Assembly: GCF_047556435.1 (NCBI RefSeq)
Contig: NZ_CP180210.1
Coordinates: 806,001 to 870,000 of the forward strand
Length of the DNA stretch: 64,000 bases
Source of the DNA: Alteromonas sp047556435
Lineage (GTDB): Bacteria > Pseudomonadota > Gammaproteobacteria > Enterobacterales > Alteromonadaceae
Direction: 5' to 3'
Position 1 is the stretch's first letter. Each line of letters starts with the position of its first letter. A program made the position numbers and the translations under genes. Below the pieces are notes generated by a model that was not told the origin of the DNA, made no database searches, and saw nothing but the letters and a program-made list of their open reading frames with translations. Positions 18,946 to 27,716 of the stretch are shown piece by piece.

Positions 18946-19018
18946 CAACGTACCCGTGCTCTGATGCGGGCGAATGGACATTCTTTTCACCAGAACCGAA
19001 TGGCGGGAAGCTGGCGGG

Positions 19019-19201
19019 TTACACTGATTGTGAGCGTAACCAGTCAGCAAACTCCTGCGCGATGTGGGGCGAGCTGAAGGTGCATGATGAAGGACCCGAT
19101 GCATCGCTGTAAGTTACATGTTTGTCGCTGACATTGATGTGGCTTACCGGCATTTGTACTGTTATCAACTGGCCATCTATTTCGACTTCTTCAGAACCCA
19201 T
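19019..19201 (-). CDS. small conserved-looking protein, unknown function
   Basis: A 60-residue acidic protein that I do not recognise. It is called because a near-perfect GAGGAGA ribosome site lies four to five bases before the ATG, and because it follows plsY on the same strand. There is no signal peptide or membrane helix. The middle (VSHINVSDKHVTYSD) suggests beta strands and the end (AQEFADWLRSQ) a helix. Confidence 0.65.
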   Translation of the reverse strand: MGSEEVEIDGQLITVQMPVSHINVSDKHVTYSDASGPSSCTFSSPHIAQEFADWLRSQSV

Positions 19202-19493
19202 TACTTCTCCTCGTTACGCTGTAAACCCGTCGCGCCCGCGCATCCGTATCTTTGCTTCGGAACTTACCGTCAATGCCCGACGACCTTATCGCCATTTTAA
19301 ACCGGCCACTATTGGCGGGAGCGAAAAAAGTGTAGTGCAGTATCGCTCTTCTTGTTACAGCGGTGTGCCAGCTTTGGTTTATACAAAAGTGATCATGTAA
19401 AAACCGTGATTAACGACATTGCGTCTGGTAGCTGGGTTTTAGGAACAATAACATGGAGAAAATTACGACGCGGTAAGAGCGGTTAGTGCAAAC

Positions 19494-20096
19494 TTACTCT
19501 TTAATTCTGCCTTTATGCCAGACTTTACTTTCGTTGCGTGATAACAGTCTGATGATATTGTCTTTATGCCTGGCGATAATCAGAATAGACAGCATCGCCA
19601 CTGGCAGGGTATATAACGGCTTAATAAAAAAGGTGAAAAGCGGCGCAAGGGCTACTGCGACAATAGCACCTAATGAAGAAAATCCGGTAAGAAAAACCAC
19701 AGCAATCCAGGTGAAAATAAGCAGTCCGGCCAAATCGAGTCCAATAGGTAGCATTGCGCCAAAAGCGGTTGCGACGCCTTTTCCGCCCTTAAAACCGAAG
19801 TAAAGCGGGAAAATATGTCCCAGACAGGCGGCTATTGCGATAATCCCAAGGTACAACGGTTCGATACCGAGAAAGTAGCTGCCATAGACCGGGATAGTAC
19901 CTTTTAAAATGTCCATTACCAGTACGAGGACGGCAGGGACTTTACCACCAAGGCGAAATACATTAGTCGCACCGGGATTGCCGGAACCCGCAAGGCGGGG
20001 ATCGGGTAGCCGATAAAGCTGACAGATCACCACTGCACTGGAAAGCGAGCCAAACAGATAGGCGGTGGCAGTCATCAGAATTATCAATGCGATCAT
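19494..20096 (-). CDS. plsY: glycerol-3-phosphate acyltransferase PlsY
   Basis: A 200-residue inner-membrane enzyme that acylates glycerol-3-phosphate from acyl-phosphate, the first step of phospholipid synthesis with PlsX. It has the family's three cytoplasmic motifs: GSGNPGATNVFR (motif 1), GFKGGKGVATAFG (motif 2) and IIARHKDNIIRLL (motif 3), with five predicted helices. It is divergent from folB, a common gammaproteobacterial arrangement next to tsaD. The 292-nt gap beyond its stop holds no gene I can support. Confidence 0.96.
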   Translation of the reverse strand: MIALIILMTATAYLFGSLSSAVVICQLYRLPDPRLAGSGNPGATNVFRLGGKVPAVLVLVMDILKGTIPVYGSYFLGIEPLYLGIIAIAACLGHIFPLYFGFKGGKGVATAFGAMLPIGLDLAGLLIFTWIAVVFLTGFSSLGAIVAVALAPLFTFFIKPLYTLPVAMLSILIIARHKDNIIRLLSRNESKVWHKGRIKE

Positions 20097-20297
20097 GTAT
20101 TACTGTCAGCGTTCACGTTACACTGACGTCACACTACTAGAATCCTCAGGATTGCGCCAGAATTGTGCATCAATTAATGTGCTGGTAAGACAACCAGGCA
20201 CTGCCATTGCATAGCAGAGAAAATTCAGACAAATTTGGTCAGACAGGGCCAGGCACGCAATATCCTGCAGGACAACCCTGAAAAGATGGTACGGGGA

Positions 20298-20651
20298 ATG
20301 GAAAAAATTACGATTACCGGGCTCAGCGTCGATACACTGATTGGCGTTTATGACTGGGAAAGAACCCAAAATACAACATTAAAACTGGACATTACTCTGC
20401 ACGCGGACCTGGGGCGGGCCATGGAGTCAGATGATGTGCAGGACACAATTGACTATGCCGCTGTTGCAGAACACATACAGAAACTGGCTGGCGAAAGTCA
20501 GTTCGAATTGTTGGAGGCATTTGGCAACGCCATCATGAAAAGTGTGCTGGCAACATTTAGTGCGTCGAGCATCGAACTGACGGTATCCAAGCCCAGTATT
20601 CTAAAAGATGCTGATAATGTAGCTGTCAGTATGGAGTTATCCCGCCGTTGA
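20298..20651 (+). CDS. folB: dihydroneopterin aldolase
   Basis: A 117-residue enzyme of folate synthesis that converts 7,8-dihydroneopterin to 6-hydroxymethyl-dihydropterin and glycolaldehyde. Family features are LIGVYDWERT near the start, DTIDYAAVAEHI in the middle and LTVSKPSIL with the catalytic Lys. The ATG giving MEKITITGL aligns with the E. coli start; the frame is open 21 codons further up, and an ATG 12 nt upstream is an alternative. Its stop overlaps the folK start by 4 nt, so translation is coupled. Confidence 0.93.
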   Translation: MEKITITGLSVDTLIGVYDWERTQNTTLKLDITLHADLGRAMESDDVQDTIDYAAVAEHIQKLAGESQFELLEAFGNAIMKSVLATFSASSIELTVSKPSILKDADNVAVSMELSRR

Positions 20652-21148
20652 TACATCCCCACGTTATCCTTATCAGCGTAGGCACTAACATCGACCGTGC
20701 TTACCACACCAGGCAGTCGCGCATCGCACTGGAAGCTCACTTCAGCGACGTTTGCGTCTCGCGCGTTTACGAAAGCGAAGCGGTCGGGTTCGACGGAAAG
20801 CCTTTCTATAATCTGGTAGTTCGTGCTGTCACGACGTTACCAGTAGACGAGGTTTGTCATCGTTTAAAGCAAATTGAGAAGGAAAATGGCCGCGTTCATA
20901 CCGACAAAAAGTTCTGTTCCAGAACGCTGGATCTTGATTTACTGACTTACGATGACATGGTAACCACGACGCCGGTGGAGTTGCCTCGTGGCGAGATCTT
21001 ATATAATGCTTTTGTGTTACAGCCTTTGGCGGAACTGGTGCCGGACACACTGCATCCTGTAGAAAAGAAAAGCTATGCAACCTTATGGCGCGAATTCGAC
21101 GCGTCATCTCAATCACTCTGGCCAATTGCCTTTGAATGGAGCTCGTAA
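20648..21148 (+). CDS. folK: 2-amino-4-hydroxy-6-hydroxymethyldihydropteridine diphosphokinase
   Basis: A 166-residue HPPK that transfers pyrophosphate from ATP to hydroxymethyl-dihydropterin, the step after FolB. Visible are LISVGTNIDR at the start, DGKPFYNLVV, and the signature SRTLDLDLLTYDD with the two magnesium-binding Asp residues. The start is a TTG inside TTGA, overlapping the folB stop; there is no ATG nearby, so initiation probably depends on termination of folB. Confidence 0.93.
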   Translation: MIHPHVILISVGTNIDRAYHTRQSRIALEAHFSDVCVSRVYESEAVGFDGKPFYNLVVRAVTTLPVDEVCHRLKQIEKENGRVHTDKKFCSRTLDLDLLTYDDMVTTTPVELPRGEILYNAFVLQPLAELVPDTLHPVEKKSYATLWREFDASSQSLWPIAFEWSS

Positions 21149-21154
21149 ACCGGC

Positions 21155-21955
21155 ATGACACTTTTTGAAATTATCATCCTTGCAATCATCCAGGGGATCA
21201 CTGAATTTTTGCCGATAAGTAGTTCCGGCCATCTGCTGTTACCCGCAGAACTGTTTGGTTGGCGAAGTCAGGGGCTGGCGTTTGATGTCGCAGTGCATGT
21301 GGGGAGTTTGCTGGCGGTAATGATTTATTTTCGGCAGGAAATTGGGAAGATGACGGTAGCCTGGGTTACGCAGGGATTCAGCCGCCATCAGTCTGTCGAC
21401 AGTAAACTGGCCTGGTGGGTTATCATCGCAACCATTCCGGCAGTGGTCATTGGCTTTCTGATGAAAGACTGGATTGAAATGAATGCCAGAACGGCGCTGG
21501 TGATCGCAGCCACAACCATTATTTTCGGTTTGCTGTTATGGTATGCCGATGCCACAGCCAAACGCCAGCAGCAGCTAGACACGTTAACCTGGAAACAGGC
21601 ACTGATTATCGGCCTTGCGCAAGTGCTGTCACTGATTCCTGGAACGTCGCGCTCCGGTATCACGATGACAGCAGGTCTGATGCTAGGGCTGGACAGAGAG
21701 AGTACCGCGCGCTTTTCGTTCTTATTGTCCATCCCGGTTATTTTGGGGGCCGGCACGCTGGCTACGCTGGATCTGATTTCTGCTGGTGACGGAGTGGACT
21801 GGACGGCATTGTTTTACGGTGCGGCCTTCTCCTTTGTTAGCGCCTATTTGTGTATCTATCTGTTTTTGAGCTGGATTTCGCGTATCGGCATGTTACCGTT
21901 TGTCATTTATCGCCTATTATTGGGAGCGATACTATTGTGGTTTGTCTTCGCATAA
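21155..21955 (+). CDS. uppP: undecaprenyl-diphosphatase
   Basis: A 266-residue inner-membrane phosphatase (BacA) that recycles undecaprenyl pyrophosphate to the phosphate carrier for peptidoglycan and surface polysaccharide. The two signature motifs are present: GITEFLPISSSGHLL with Glu17, and LIPGTSRSG with Arg166. About eight helices are predicted. It starts 6 nt after folK, so it is probably the third gene of that operon. Raised dosage of the family gives bacitracin resistance in other species. Confidence 0.96.
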   Translation: MTLFEIIILAIIQGITEFLPISSSGHLLLPAELFGWRSQGLAFDVAVHVGSLLAVMIYFRQEIGKMTVAWVTQGFSRHQSVDSKLAWWVIIATIPAVVIGFLMKDWIEMNARTALVIAATTIIFGLLLWYADATAKRQQQLDTLTWKQALIIGLAQVLSLIPGTSRSGITMTAGLMLGLDRESTARFSFLLSIPVILGAGTLATLDLISAGDGVDWTALFYGAAFSFVSAYLCIYLFLSWISRIGMLPFVIYRLLLGAILLWFVFA

Positions 21956-22033
21956 CCGACTATGGCATGACAATCGCTTGCGAGTGTAGCGCGCGGGTTT
22001 GGGTGTTTCATCAAGAAATAGGAAAAAGGGACT

Positions 22034-22402
22034 ATGTCTGACACGATATTTAGCAAAATCATTAACCGCGAAATTCCTGCCGATATTATTTACGAAGATG
22101 ACATATCGCTGGCTTTTAAAGATATTAATCCGCAGGCACCTATTCACTTCCTGGTCATTCCGAAAAAGCCGATTGAGACGATTAATGCCATTACCGAAGA
22201 AGACAGAGTGGTGGTGGGACATCTCTCTTACGTAGCCGCAAAACTGGCAGATGAAATGGGGGTTGCCGAAGAGGGCTACCGCACCGTGATGAACTGCAAT
22301 GAATTTGGTGGCCAGACCGTGTACCACATACATTTGCACGTATTGGCTGGCAAACTTATGGGGTGGCCACCCTACACAGATAAGCCTAAAGCGCTGGAAT
22401 AA
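22034..22402 (+). CDS. hinT: HIT family purine nucleoside phosphoramidase
   Basis: A 122-residue histidine-triad hydrolase, full length for the HinT branch. The active site is HIHLHVLAG with His98, His100 and His102; the N-terminal DTIFSKIINREIPAD is typical. It hydrolyses AMP-lysine-type phosphoramidates and aminoacyl-adenylates. A GGAAAAAGGGA stretch precedes the ATG. It follows uppP by 78 nt and may or may not be in that operon. Confidence 0.93.
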   Translation: MSDTIFSKIINREIPADIIYEDDISLAFKDINPQAPIHFLVIPKKPIETINAITEEDRVVVGHLSYVAAKLADEMGVAEEGYRTVMNCNEFGGQTVYHIHLHVLAGKLMGWPPYTDKPKALE

Positions 22403-22452
22403 AAAATATCGGGTGTGGCGCGGCTCTGGTCAGTATGCATACCCACATATGC

Positions 22453-22797
22453 TCAATGACCCGACAGGCGTCGCGCCCAGTTGCCATTGTGGTCGGCCTT
22501 ACAGGCCGCTTCACTGTCGAAGTGCAGATGACGATCGATGCAAGGCACAATAATGCCTGCCTCGCTCAGGTGTGATGTAACGAGACGACCAATATCCGGT
22601 AAAGCCTTCACTTTACACTGTTGCATCTGGCTGTCATTTTCAAATATCAGCACAATTGTAAGGCTTTGTGGAAAGCGCTTGTAATCAACTTTATGAGTGA
22701 GCCAGACGAAGCCCGGCTGAGAGTCCAGTAACGTCTCGCACACCGCTGTCAGCGCTTTTCTAATCGCGTTATCCCGCTTTTTATCCTGTTTTTTCAA
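22453..22797 (-). CDS. conserved hypothetical protein (sometimes labelled Fis family)
   Basis: A protein of about 114 residues resembling a conserved family of marine gammaproteobacteria that some annotations call Fis-like; I see no Fis helix-turn-helix. It starts KKQDKKRDNAIRKALTAVCE and has WLTHKVDYKRFPQSL, then HLHFDSEAACKADHNGNW near the end. The TTG start is chosen by recalled family starts; the frame is open 16 codons upstream with no convincing ribosome site. It is cytoplasmic by appearance, and the function is unknown. Confidence 0.7.
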   Translation of the reverse strand: MKKQDKKRDNAIRKALTAVCETLLDSQPGFVWLTHKVDYKRFPQSLTIVLIFENDSQMQQCKVKALPDIGRLVTSHLSEAGIIVPCIDRHLHFDSEAACKADHNGNWARRLSGH

Positions 22798-23020
22798 TCC
22801 CGTTGTCCACGTTTCAACTTTTTCGCCTCTCGCGGGCAAGTGCAACGGAATAATAACAGATTTCAGCGGTTAAGAGTGTGGGTATGACGAGAACGCATCG
22901 ACTGGCGTGATAGCAGGCAGCAGGCTGTGGTGCCATTGACAGCCTGCATGATGCGTGACACGCACTGCGTTGTTACGAGCTTATGTTCGTTAAACCAAAG
23001 CTCTGTTTTTGGCGACAGAG

Positions 23021-24139
23021 TTATTCAGCCGCCTCTGCTTCTGTGTTGCGGTTGGTGTCTGCCTCTGCCTCCACCTGTTCTACCAGGGTTTTGACCCGGC
23101 GTAGCAGCGCCGTACTGTCTTTCAGTCCCGACAGAAATCGTCTTGGGATCCCAGACAGTCCGACCTGGGCACCAACCAACGCGCCGGTTAACATGGCTCT
23201 GGCCTGGTTTTGTCCCCCTCCATTGACGGCATGCAAAACAGCAGATTCAAAGTCGTCGCTGAACCGTGATGACAGGTAATAGGCTGCCGGCACAACATGA
23301 TAGATAGCGCATGGCATGCCATATATCAGCGACACCTTACTGGCTGGCTCAATAGAGATCGCGCTATCTTTGGCGGCTTGAGCAATAAAACCAGGTGTTA
23401 ATAAGGGATCCGGCGAGGCAAAATTGCCCGTCCTGCCCATAACGAGGTCATCGTTTTCGCCTGGAGGAGGCTTTTTACCACTTCCGGCGTGAAACGGCAG
23501 GTGTCCCTGCTGCACTTTCTTCATCAGTGTATCTGAAATTCTGGCATCCAGTGCATCACCTTCCAGCAGCTGCCCAAGCACTGCATTAAAAGCGACAGTT
23601 AACGAGACTACCATGTCGTCCGTTTGAGTCAGCATAGTGTTAGATGCCACATACTGACTGAGTCGTTGTGGGTTTTTGGCATAACGCACAGCAATAGCCA
23701 GAGTGCGTTCTATTGCCTCTGTTGTATCAGCATGCCCACCAATTTCTCCCCAGGGGCGGCCATTTTCGACACGCTTTTGCCACACATCCCGAATGGACTG
23801 ACTGGTATAGCCGCCGGGGCCAGAGTAAGGAGTACCATCCGTTCGGGCAAGTAACTCGGTGTCCATATGATGACAGAAATCCTGCTCATCATACGCGCCA
23901 CGGTCTATGAGGGAGGAAAGTGTGAGGTTTAAGATATACCCGGCCTGACTGAGGTCGCCTGCCTCAAGTCCTTCGTGATATCGGCCTGGCTTTGGTGTTG
24001 TATAGTCGTCTATCCAGTCACCAAAGTCCCGGCGCATTTCATCGAGATCGTAATACCAGTGCGGTCCCAGTCCCAGAGCGTCACCAATAAAAGCACCCAT
24101 TAATGCGCCGGTGGCACGGTCCTGAAAATCGGTTTTCAT
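23021..24139 (-). CDS. ADP-ribosylglycohydrolase-fold protein, J1-crystallin-like, probably atypical active site
   Basis: A 372-residue all-helical protein of the ADP-ribosylglycohydrolase (DraG/ARH) superfamily. The N-terminal GALMGAFIGDALGLGPHW and the C-terminal GALVGAQVGLSGIP are the fold's hallmark segments. The metal-binding motifs are altered: where DraG has T-D-D-T the protein reads AGDLSQ (about residues 61-66), and where DraG has G-G-D-x-D-T it reads GGGQNQARA (about 320). This resembles the J1-crystallin/selenoprotein J branch, whose activity is not established. Single gene, no toxin or nitrogenase genes nearby. Confidence 0.82.
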   Translation of the reverse strand: MKTDFQDRATGALMGAFIGDALGLGPHWYYDLDEMRRDFGDWIDDYTTPKPGRYHEGLEAGDLSQAGYILNLTLSSLIDRGAYDEQDFCHHMDTELLARTDGTPYSGPGGYTSQSIRDVWQKRVENGRPWGEIGGHADTTEAIERTLAIAVRYAKNPQRLSQYVASNTMLTQTDDMVVSLTVAFNAVLGQLLEGDALDARISDTLMKKVQQGHLPFHAGSGKKPPPGENDDLVMGRTGNFASPDPLLTPGFIAQAAKDSAISIEPASKVSLIYGMPCAIYHVVPAAYYLSSRFSDDFESAVLHAVNGGGQNQARAMLTGALVGAQVGLSGIPRRFLSGLKDSTALLRRVKTLVEQVEAEADTNRNTEAEAAE

Positions 24140-24591
24140 CTGGTACTCCTTCTATCATAAGCGAGAACGGGAAACAGGTACTTCACAGTGGCACAAAGAC
24201 ACGCGCCGTTTGTACAGCATGTCTGATAAATAGAAACAAACAACCAGATTGGCCTTAACTGTTGTATTAACCAGGGCTGCATGTATCAACCCGTGAGTAA
24301 AGCCGGTCTGTATCGCTGGTCATGCCTACCAGTGGTATTGTGTGCGTGTTGATGGTCATCCTGTCTTTACCTTCAATACTTACGTTCTCTGAGTGAACAG
24401 GATCGTTTTATGAAATTACCGAGCCCCCCCTGAGAAAGGAATTACGAAGACGTGATTTGTAAGAATATCAAAAAGCTATGTAGCGAGATGCTGTCAGAAT
24501 GTGAAGTGAGCGGCGCGAGTAACAAGCCCGGCGAGTGCCGGGCTTAGTGTAGGCTGTCATGACCTATGGTCGATTGACAATGACGTGATAA
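24140..24591. other. intergenic, no convincing gene
   Basis: A 452-nt gap. It holds a GTG-initiated 31-codon frame (24452-24547) after AAAGGA, Cys-rich but ending inside the hairpin at 24524-24545, and a seven-codon ATG frame at about 24410 that ends just past a run of seven C. Neither is supported. Promoters for the downstream minus-strand gene should be at its left side. Confidence 0.4.
24524..24545 (-). terminator. terminator-like hairpin after the metallopeptidase gene
   Basis: AAGCCCGGC and GCCGGGCTT form a 9-bp GC-rich stem with a four-base loop, 47 nt past the stop of the gene ending at 24592. The following T tract on the minus strand is weak. Confidence 0.6.
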
Positions 24592-26274
24592 CTACAGGCC
24601 TAACACGGTTTTACCCTGCTCAAAATGAATATCGACCGGTATATTTGCGGCTTCCAGTTTTGCAAGATCTGAGGCAAGCAGCGGCTTAATAACCCCCATG
24701 CTCTCTACCAGTTCGGCTACACCGTTGTAGTCGCCATCGCCCTGAAGTGTCAAAATCAGTTCAGAAAGCGCCTCTACTGCTGCTCCCATCTTCTCCATAT
24801 TGACGCGGTAATAGCCGTCATCCGTTTTTTCAAATGCGCCCTCCTGCGCAAAGAAATTAAAGCGGATCATATTCGCTTTGCCGTGTGCGCTGGATGCACC
24901 AAATCGCACGGAGCGGAAGATGCCGGCCATGAAAGTCACATAGTAATCTTCAAGCACGCCTTGCTCAATTTCACCCTTCTGTAGCAGGCTTTGGATCATA
25001 TACAGACCCAGAATATCCGCTTTGCCTTCTTCCAGCGCTGACGCATGCTCTTTTAGCGCAGCGCGCACCGTTCCCTCACCATCCAGCGTGTTTTTGATGC
25101 CGAGGCCATGGGCGACTTCATGAAACATGGTGTTCGCGAAAAACGCATCGAAAGTGATGTGCTCGCGTTGTTCCGGCGTAATCAGTTTTTCAGCAATCGG
25201 TACCAGAATATTGTCAAACTTGGCGCGCATTGCGTTTTTTAGTTGCAGGCGGCGTGTCCCTTTTTCCAACTGCACACGTTCGTCATTCGGCAGGTTAATC
25301 GCAATGGTTTTGCTACCTGCATTGGAATGACCGGCATAGTACACGACGTCATAAGCGTTCAAGTCTGCATCTGAACCCGGCATTTCCGACTTGTAAGCGT
25401 CGGTGACTGGCAGCCCTCGCTGCAGCTCTGGCAGGAATGCCGCGTATTTTGCCAGCTTCTCGCTCCATTCGAGGTCTTTAATCAGGACATAAGATTCAAA
25501 AGCTGCGCGGTAACCAAACAGCTGATCTTCATAGGTTTCAATCGGCCCGATTACCAGCTCTACAGGGTTAGACTTCATGTCCATCCATGCCATATCGGAG
25601 GCCAGGTAATCGTTTGACAGCAGCGCGTCAGCTCGCAATGAAAGATAATTCGCAAACTCTTCGTTTGCCGCAAGCCCGGCTGCTTTTCTCAGCAATTCCG
25701 CAGCGCGGGTTAATTCACTTTTATAGGCTTCAGAGTAAGGGATAGTGACAAGTTTGCCAGAGGCATCTTCGCGAACCAGAGAGTACAGGCCATCTTTGTC
25801 ATCCACGCTGGAGGTCATCAGCGTTTCTTTTTCCATATCGTGAGGGTAGAACTCAGCGCCCGGCGGTTTTTCCGGATAGCCAGCAAGGAAGGCGGCATCA
25901 CCATTCAAACGATCCCATGGACCATAGTTAATGCTGGCAAAGTGACGGATATCTTCATCTTCAATGCGGGACAAAAACGTTCGTTTATCTTCAAAAAACG
26001 CCTGTTTCCAGAATAGGTCATCCATAATTTGCGATGCATCGATAAGCACCCCAATCATGGCTTTTTGATCGGCATTTAAGTGTGACAGATCCGCAGTCAG
26101 TGAGACCGGATGATAAATGGAGAGCCGGCTTTCATCGACTAATAATTCCTGCTTAGCACCAACGCTTTGTTCAGGTTCCGGAGTCTTCGGCGTTGTACTT
26201 TCAGGGGCTTTATTACACCCTGAAAGCACTAGCATTGAGGCGGTCAGCGCCACGCTGATTGTGGTGAGTTTCAT
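24592..26274 (-). CDS. lipoprotein zinc metallopeptidase, dipeptidyl-peptidase III-like
   Basis: A 560-residue predicted lipoprotein: signal ending LVLSGC, then a Pro/Glu/Thr linker. The catalytic segment is FHEVAHGLG (His385, Glu386, His389), with EEGKADILGLY 25 residues on supplying the third zinc ligand. This spacing and the surrounding helices match proteins annotated as M49/dipeptidyl-peptidase III-like. Classical M49 has a six-residue HEXXGH motif, whereas this has a five-residue HEXXH. It should face the periplasm or cell surface and release dipeptides or act on small peptides; the substrate is not known. Single gene with a hairpin after it. Confidence 0.8.
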   Translation of the reverse strand: MKLTTISVALTASMLVLSGCNKAPESTTPKTPEPEQSVGAKQELLVDESRLSIYHPVSLTADLSHLNADQKAMIGVLIDASQIMDDLFWKQAFFEDKRTFLSRIEDEDIRHFASINYGPWDRLNGDAAFLAGYPEKPPGAEFYPHDMEKETLMTSSVDDKDGLYSLVREDASGKLVTIPYSEAYKSELTRAAELLRKAAGLAANEEFANYLSLRADALLSNDYLASDMAWMDMKSNPVELVIGPIETYEDQLFGYRAAFESYVLIKDLEWSEKLAKYAAFLPELQRGLPVTDAYKSEMPGSDADLNAYDVVYYAGHSNAGSKTIAINLPNDERVQLEKGTRRLQLKNAMRAKFDNILVPIAEKLITPEQREHITFDAFFANTMFHEVAHGLGIKNTLDGEGTVRAALKEHASALEEGKADILGLYMIQSLLQKGEIEQGVLEDYYVTFMAGIFRSVRFGASSAHGKANMIRFNFFAQEGAFEKTDDGYYRVNMEKMGAAVEALSELILTLQGDGDYNGVAELVESMGVIKPLLASDLAKLEAANIPVDIHFEQGKTVLGL

Positions 26275-26791
26275 GTCGTTTTCCCTTTCATTATTTTAAT
26301 AGCGCTGTCTGCATACTGCATATAGCTGCTTGCAGACAGCGCGAATCTGCTTCTAGCATAGCGGAGCTGAAAAAAGATCGCTATCTTGTGGGTACTGCGA
26401 CGAAGTAAGAAACGGTATGTCCGGGATCAATAAACCCTTACACTTACCGTGCACTCTTTGCGATTCGTGATATATTTTTAAACTTCTCCGTTGATAACGA
26501 CAATGAATCTGCAGTGGTAAGGTGAAACGTGACAGACCTTACCGGTGTTTTTCTGACGCGTTTAGTTCACCAACAGGGTAAGTAATTAACATTTAGACTA
26601 ATTACTGACTAAAAAACGTATCGCAGTTTGCTAAACTTGTAGTAAGTAAGGTTCGACAATCGCTCATTGCAGGCTAACAGGAAGGTCTGGAACTTGAAGG
26701 GCGAGAGTCATTGAATCGGCAGGACTTTGCTGAAATAGTGAGCCGACCACGATGGGTATCGGTGAGACTAAACGTCAAATAAGGTAGGGAT
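26275..26791. other. long leader region upstream of HDOD gene, no gene seen
   Basis: A 517-nt gap between the divergent metallopeptidase and HDOD genes. It contains an AT-rich stretch near 26470-26490 and a GGTAAGGT/ACCTTACC hairpin (26516-26543). No open frame with a ribosome site is seen. Its length leaves room for regulation or a small RNA, but nothing in it is diagnostic. Confidence 0.4.
26516..26543 (+). other. hairpin with T run upstream of HDOD gene
   Basis: GGTAAGGT and ACCTTACC pair perfectly around a 12-nt loop and are followed by GGTGTTTTT. It could be an operator, a leader attenuator, or the terminator of a short untranslated RNA beginning upstream. Confidence 0.4.
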
Positions 26792-27628
26792 ATGTCTACA
26801 CAAAATGCGCTATTGACCATACTGGTTGAAAAAATCAACAACGACACACTGGTACTGCCTACGCTACCGGCAATTGCTTTGAAAGTTCGCAAGGCCGCCG
26901 ATGATCCTGATATTAACCTTCATTCGATGGGAGATGTGGTTGGTCAGGATCCGTCTTTAACAGCGCGTATGATAAAAATTGCCAACAGCGCCTACATGGG
27001 GCGTACGGTAAAGGTGAATTCGATCAATCAGGCGGTTACCCGTATCGGTCTGCGACAAATCAAGAACATCGCAACGGCGCTGGCCATGGAGCAACTGTTT
27101 GTATCTAAAAATGAGGTGGTTGGCCAATACATGAAGCGCGAGTGGACAAATACGGTAAACGTAGTTTCAAGCTCCATGGCAGCACTTCAGATGTATGTGG
27201 CCCGCACGAAGAAACGTGATTTGAGTCTGGACACAATTACGCTGACCGCGCTGGTGCACAATATAGGCGTGTTGCCAATTCTCACCGAGGCAGAACGACA
27301 TGAAGAAGTGTTCGCCAACCCGACATTCCTCGATGTCGCTATTGAAAAGCTATCCGGCCAGATTGGCGGCAGTATCATGCGTGAATGGGGCTTCGGTAAT
27401 GAGTTTGTAAACGTTGCAGAAAACTGGCGAGACCTTGGCGTTATACCGGACAAACTGTCTTATATTGACTTTGTTCGAATTGGCGCAGCGCTGTCAGGTA
27501 AAATGGATAGTCAAAAAGATGCAGTGTTTAATCTCGCTGTACAGCGGGGCGCCATCGAAAGCGTGAGAGATCTGACTTCGGATGAATTTAAAGAAATGCG
27601 GGATGCTGCCAAGCAGATTTTTGCATAG
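26792..27628 (+). CDS. HDOD domain protein
   Basis: A 278-residue protein consisting of one HDOD domain (about residues 15-215) plus a short tail. HDOD proteins are HD-fold signalling proteins that have lost phosphohydrolase residues. Family features are LPTLPAIALKVRKAADDP, VVGQDPSLTARMIKIANSAY, SINQAVTRIGLRQIKNIATALAM and LTALVHNIGVLPIL. There is no attached GGDEF, EAL or receiver domain. Such proteins often act in surface-behaviour or stress signalling, but this one has no partner nearby. A terminator follows closely. Confidence 0.92.
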   Translation: MSTQNALLTILVEKINNDTLVLPTLPAIALKVRKAADDPDINLHSMGDVVGQDPSLTARMIKIANSAYMGRTVKVNSINQAVTRIGLRQIKNIATALAMEQLFVSKNEVVGQYMKREWTNTVNVVSSSMAALQMYVARTKKRDLSLDTITLTALVHNIGVLPILTEAERHEEVFANPTFLDVAIEKLSGQIGGSIMREWGFGNEFVNVAENWRDLGVIPDKLSYIDFVRIGAALSGKMDSQKDAVFNLAVQRGAIESVRDLTSDEFKEMRDAAKQIFA

Positions 27629-27645
27629 TCTTTTTCCCTATTAAT

Positions 27646-27672
27646 AAAAAACCGGCAAATGCCGGTTTTTTT
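27646..27672 (+). terminator. terminator after HDOD gene
   Basis: AAAAACCGGC, a short loop and GCCGGTTTTTTTT form a strong stem with T runs 18 nt after the HDOD stop. It may also serve the convergent transporter gene. Confidence 0.93.
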
Positions 27673-27716
27673 TATCTCTTATCATTATCTGTGGTTAGCT
27701 GGCGGCTTGTGGGAGC

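Noticed and set aside
24410..24440. Seven-codon frame ended just after a C7 run, possibly a frameshifted relic
   Set aside because: Shifting frame adds only about ten codons before another stop, so there is no gene to restore.
24452..24547. GTG-started, Cys-rich 31-codon frame after AAAGGA
   Set aside because: Its stop falls inside a terminator-like hairpin and nothing else supports expression.
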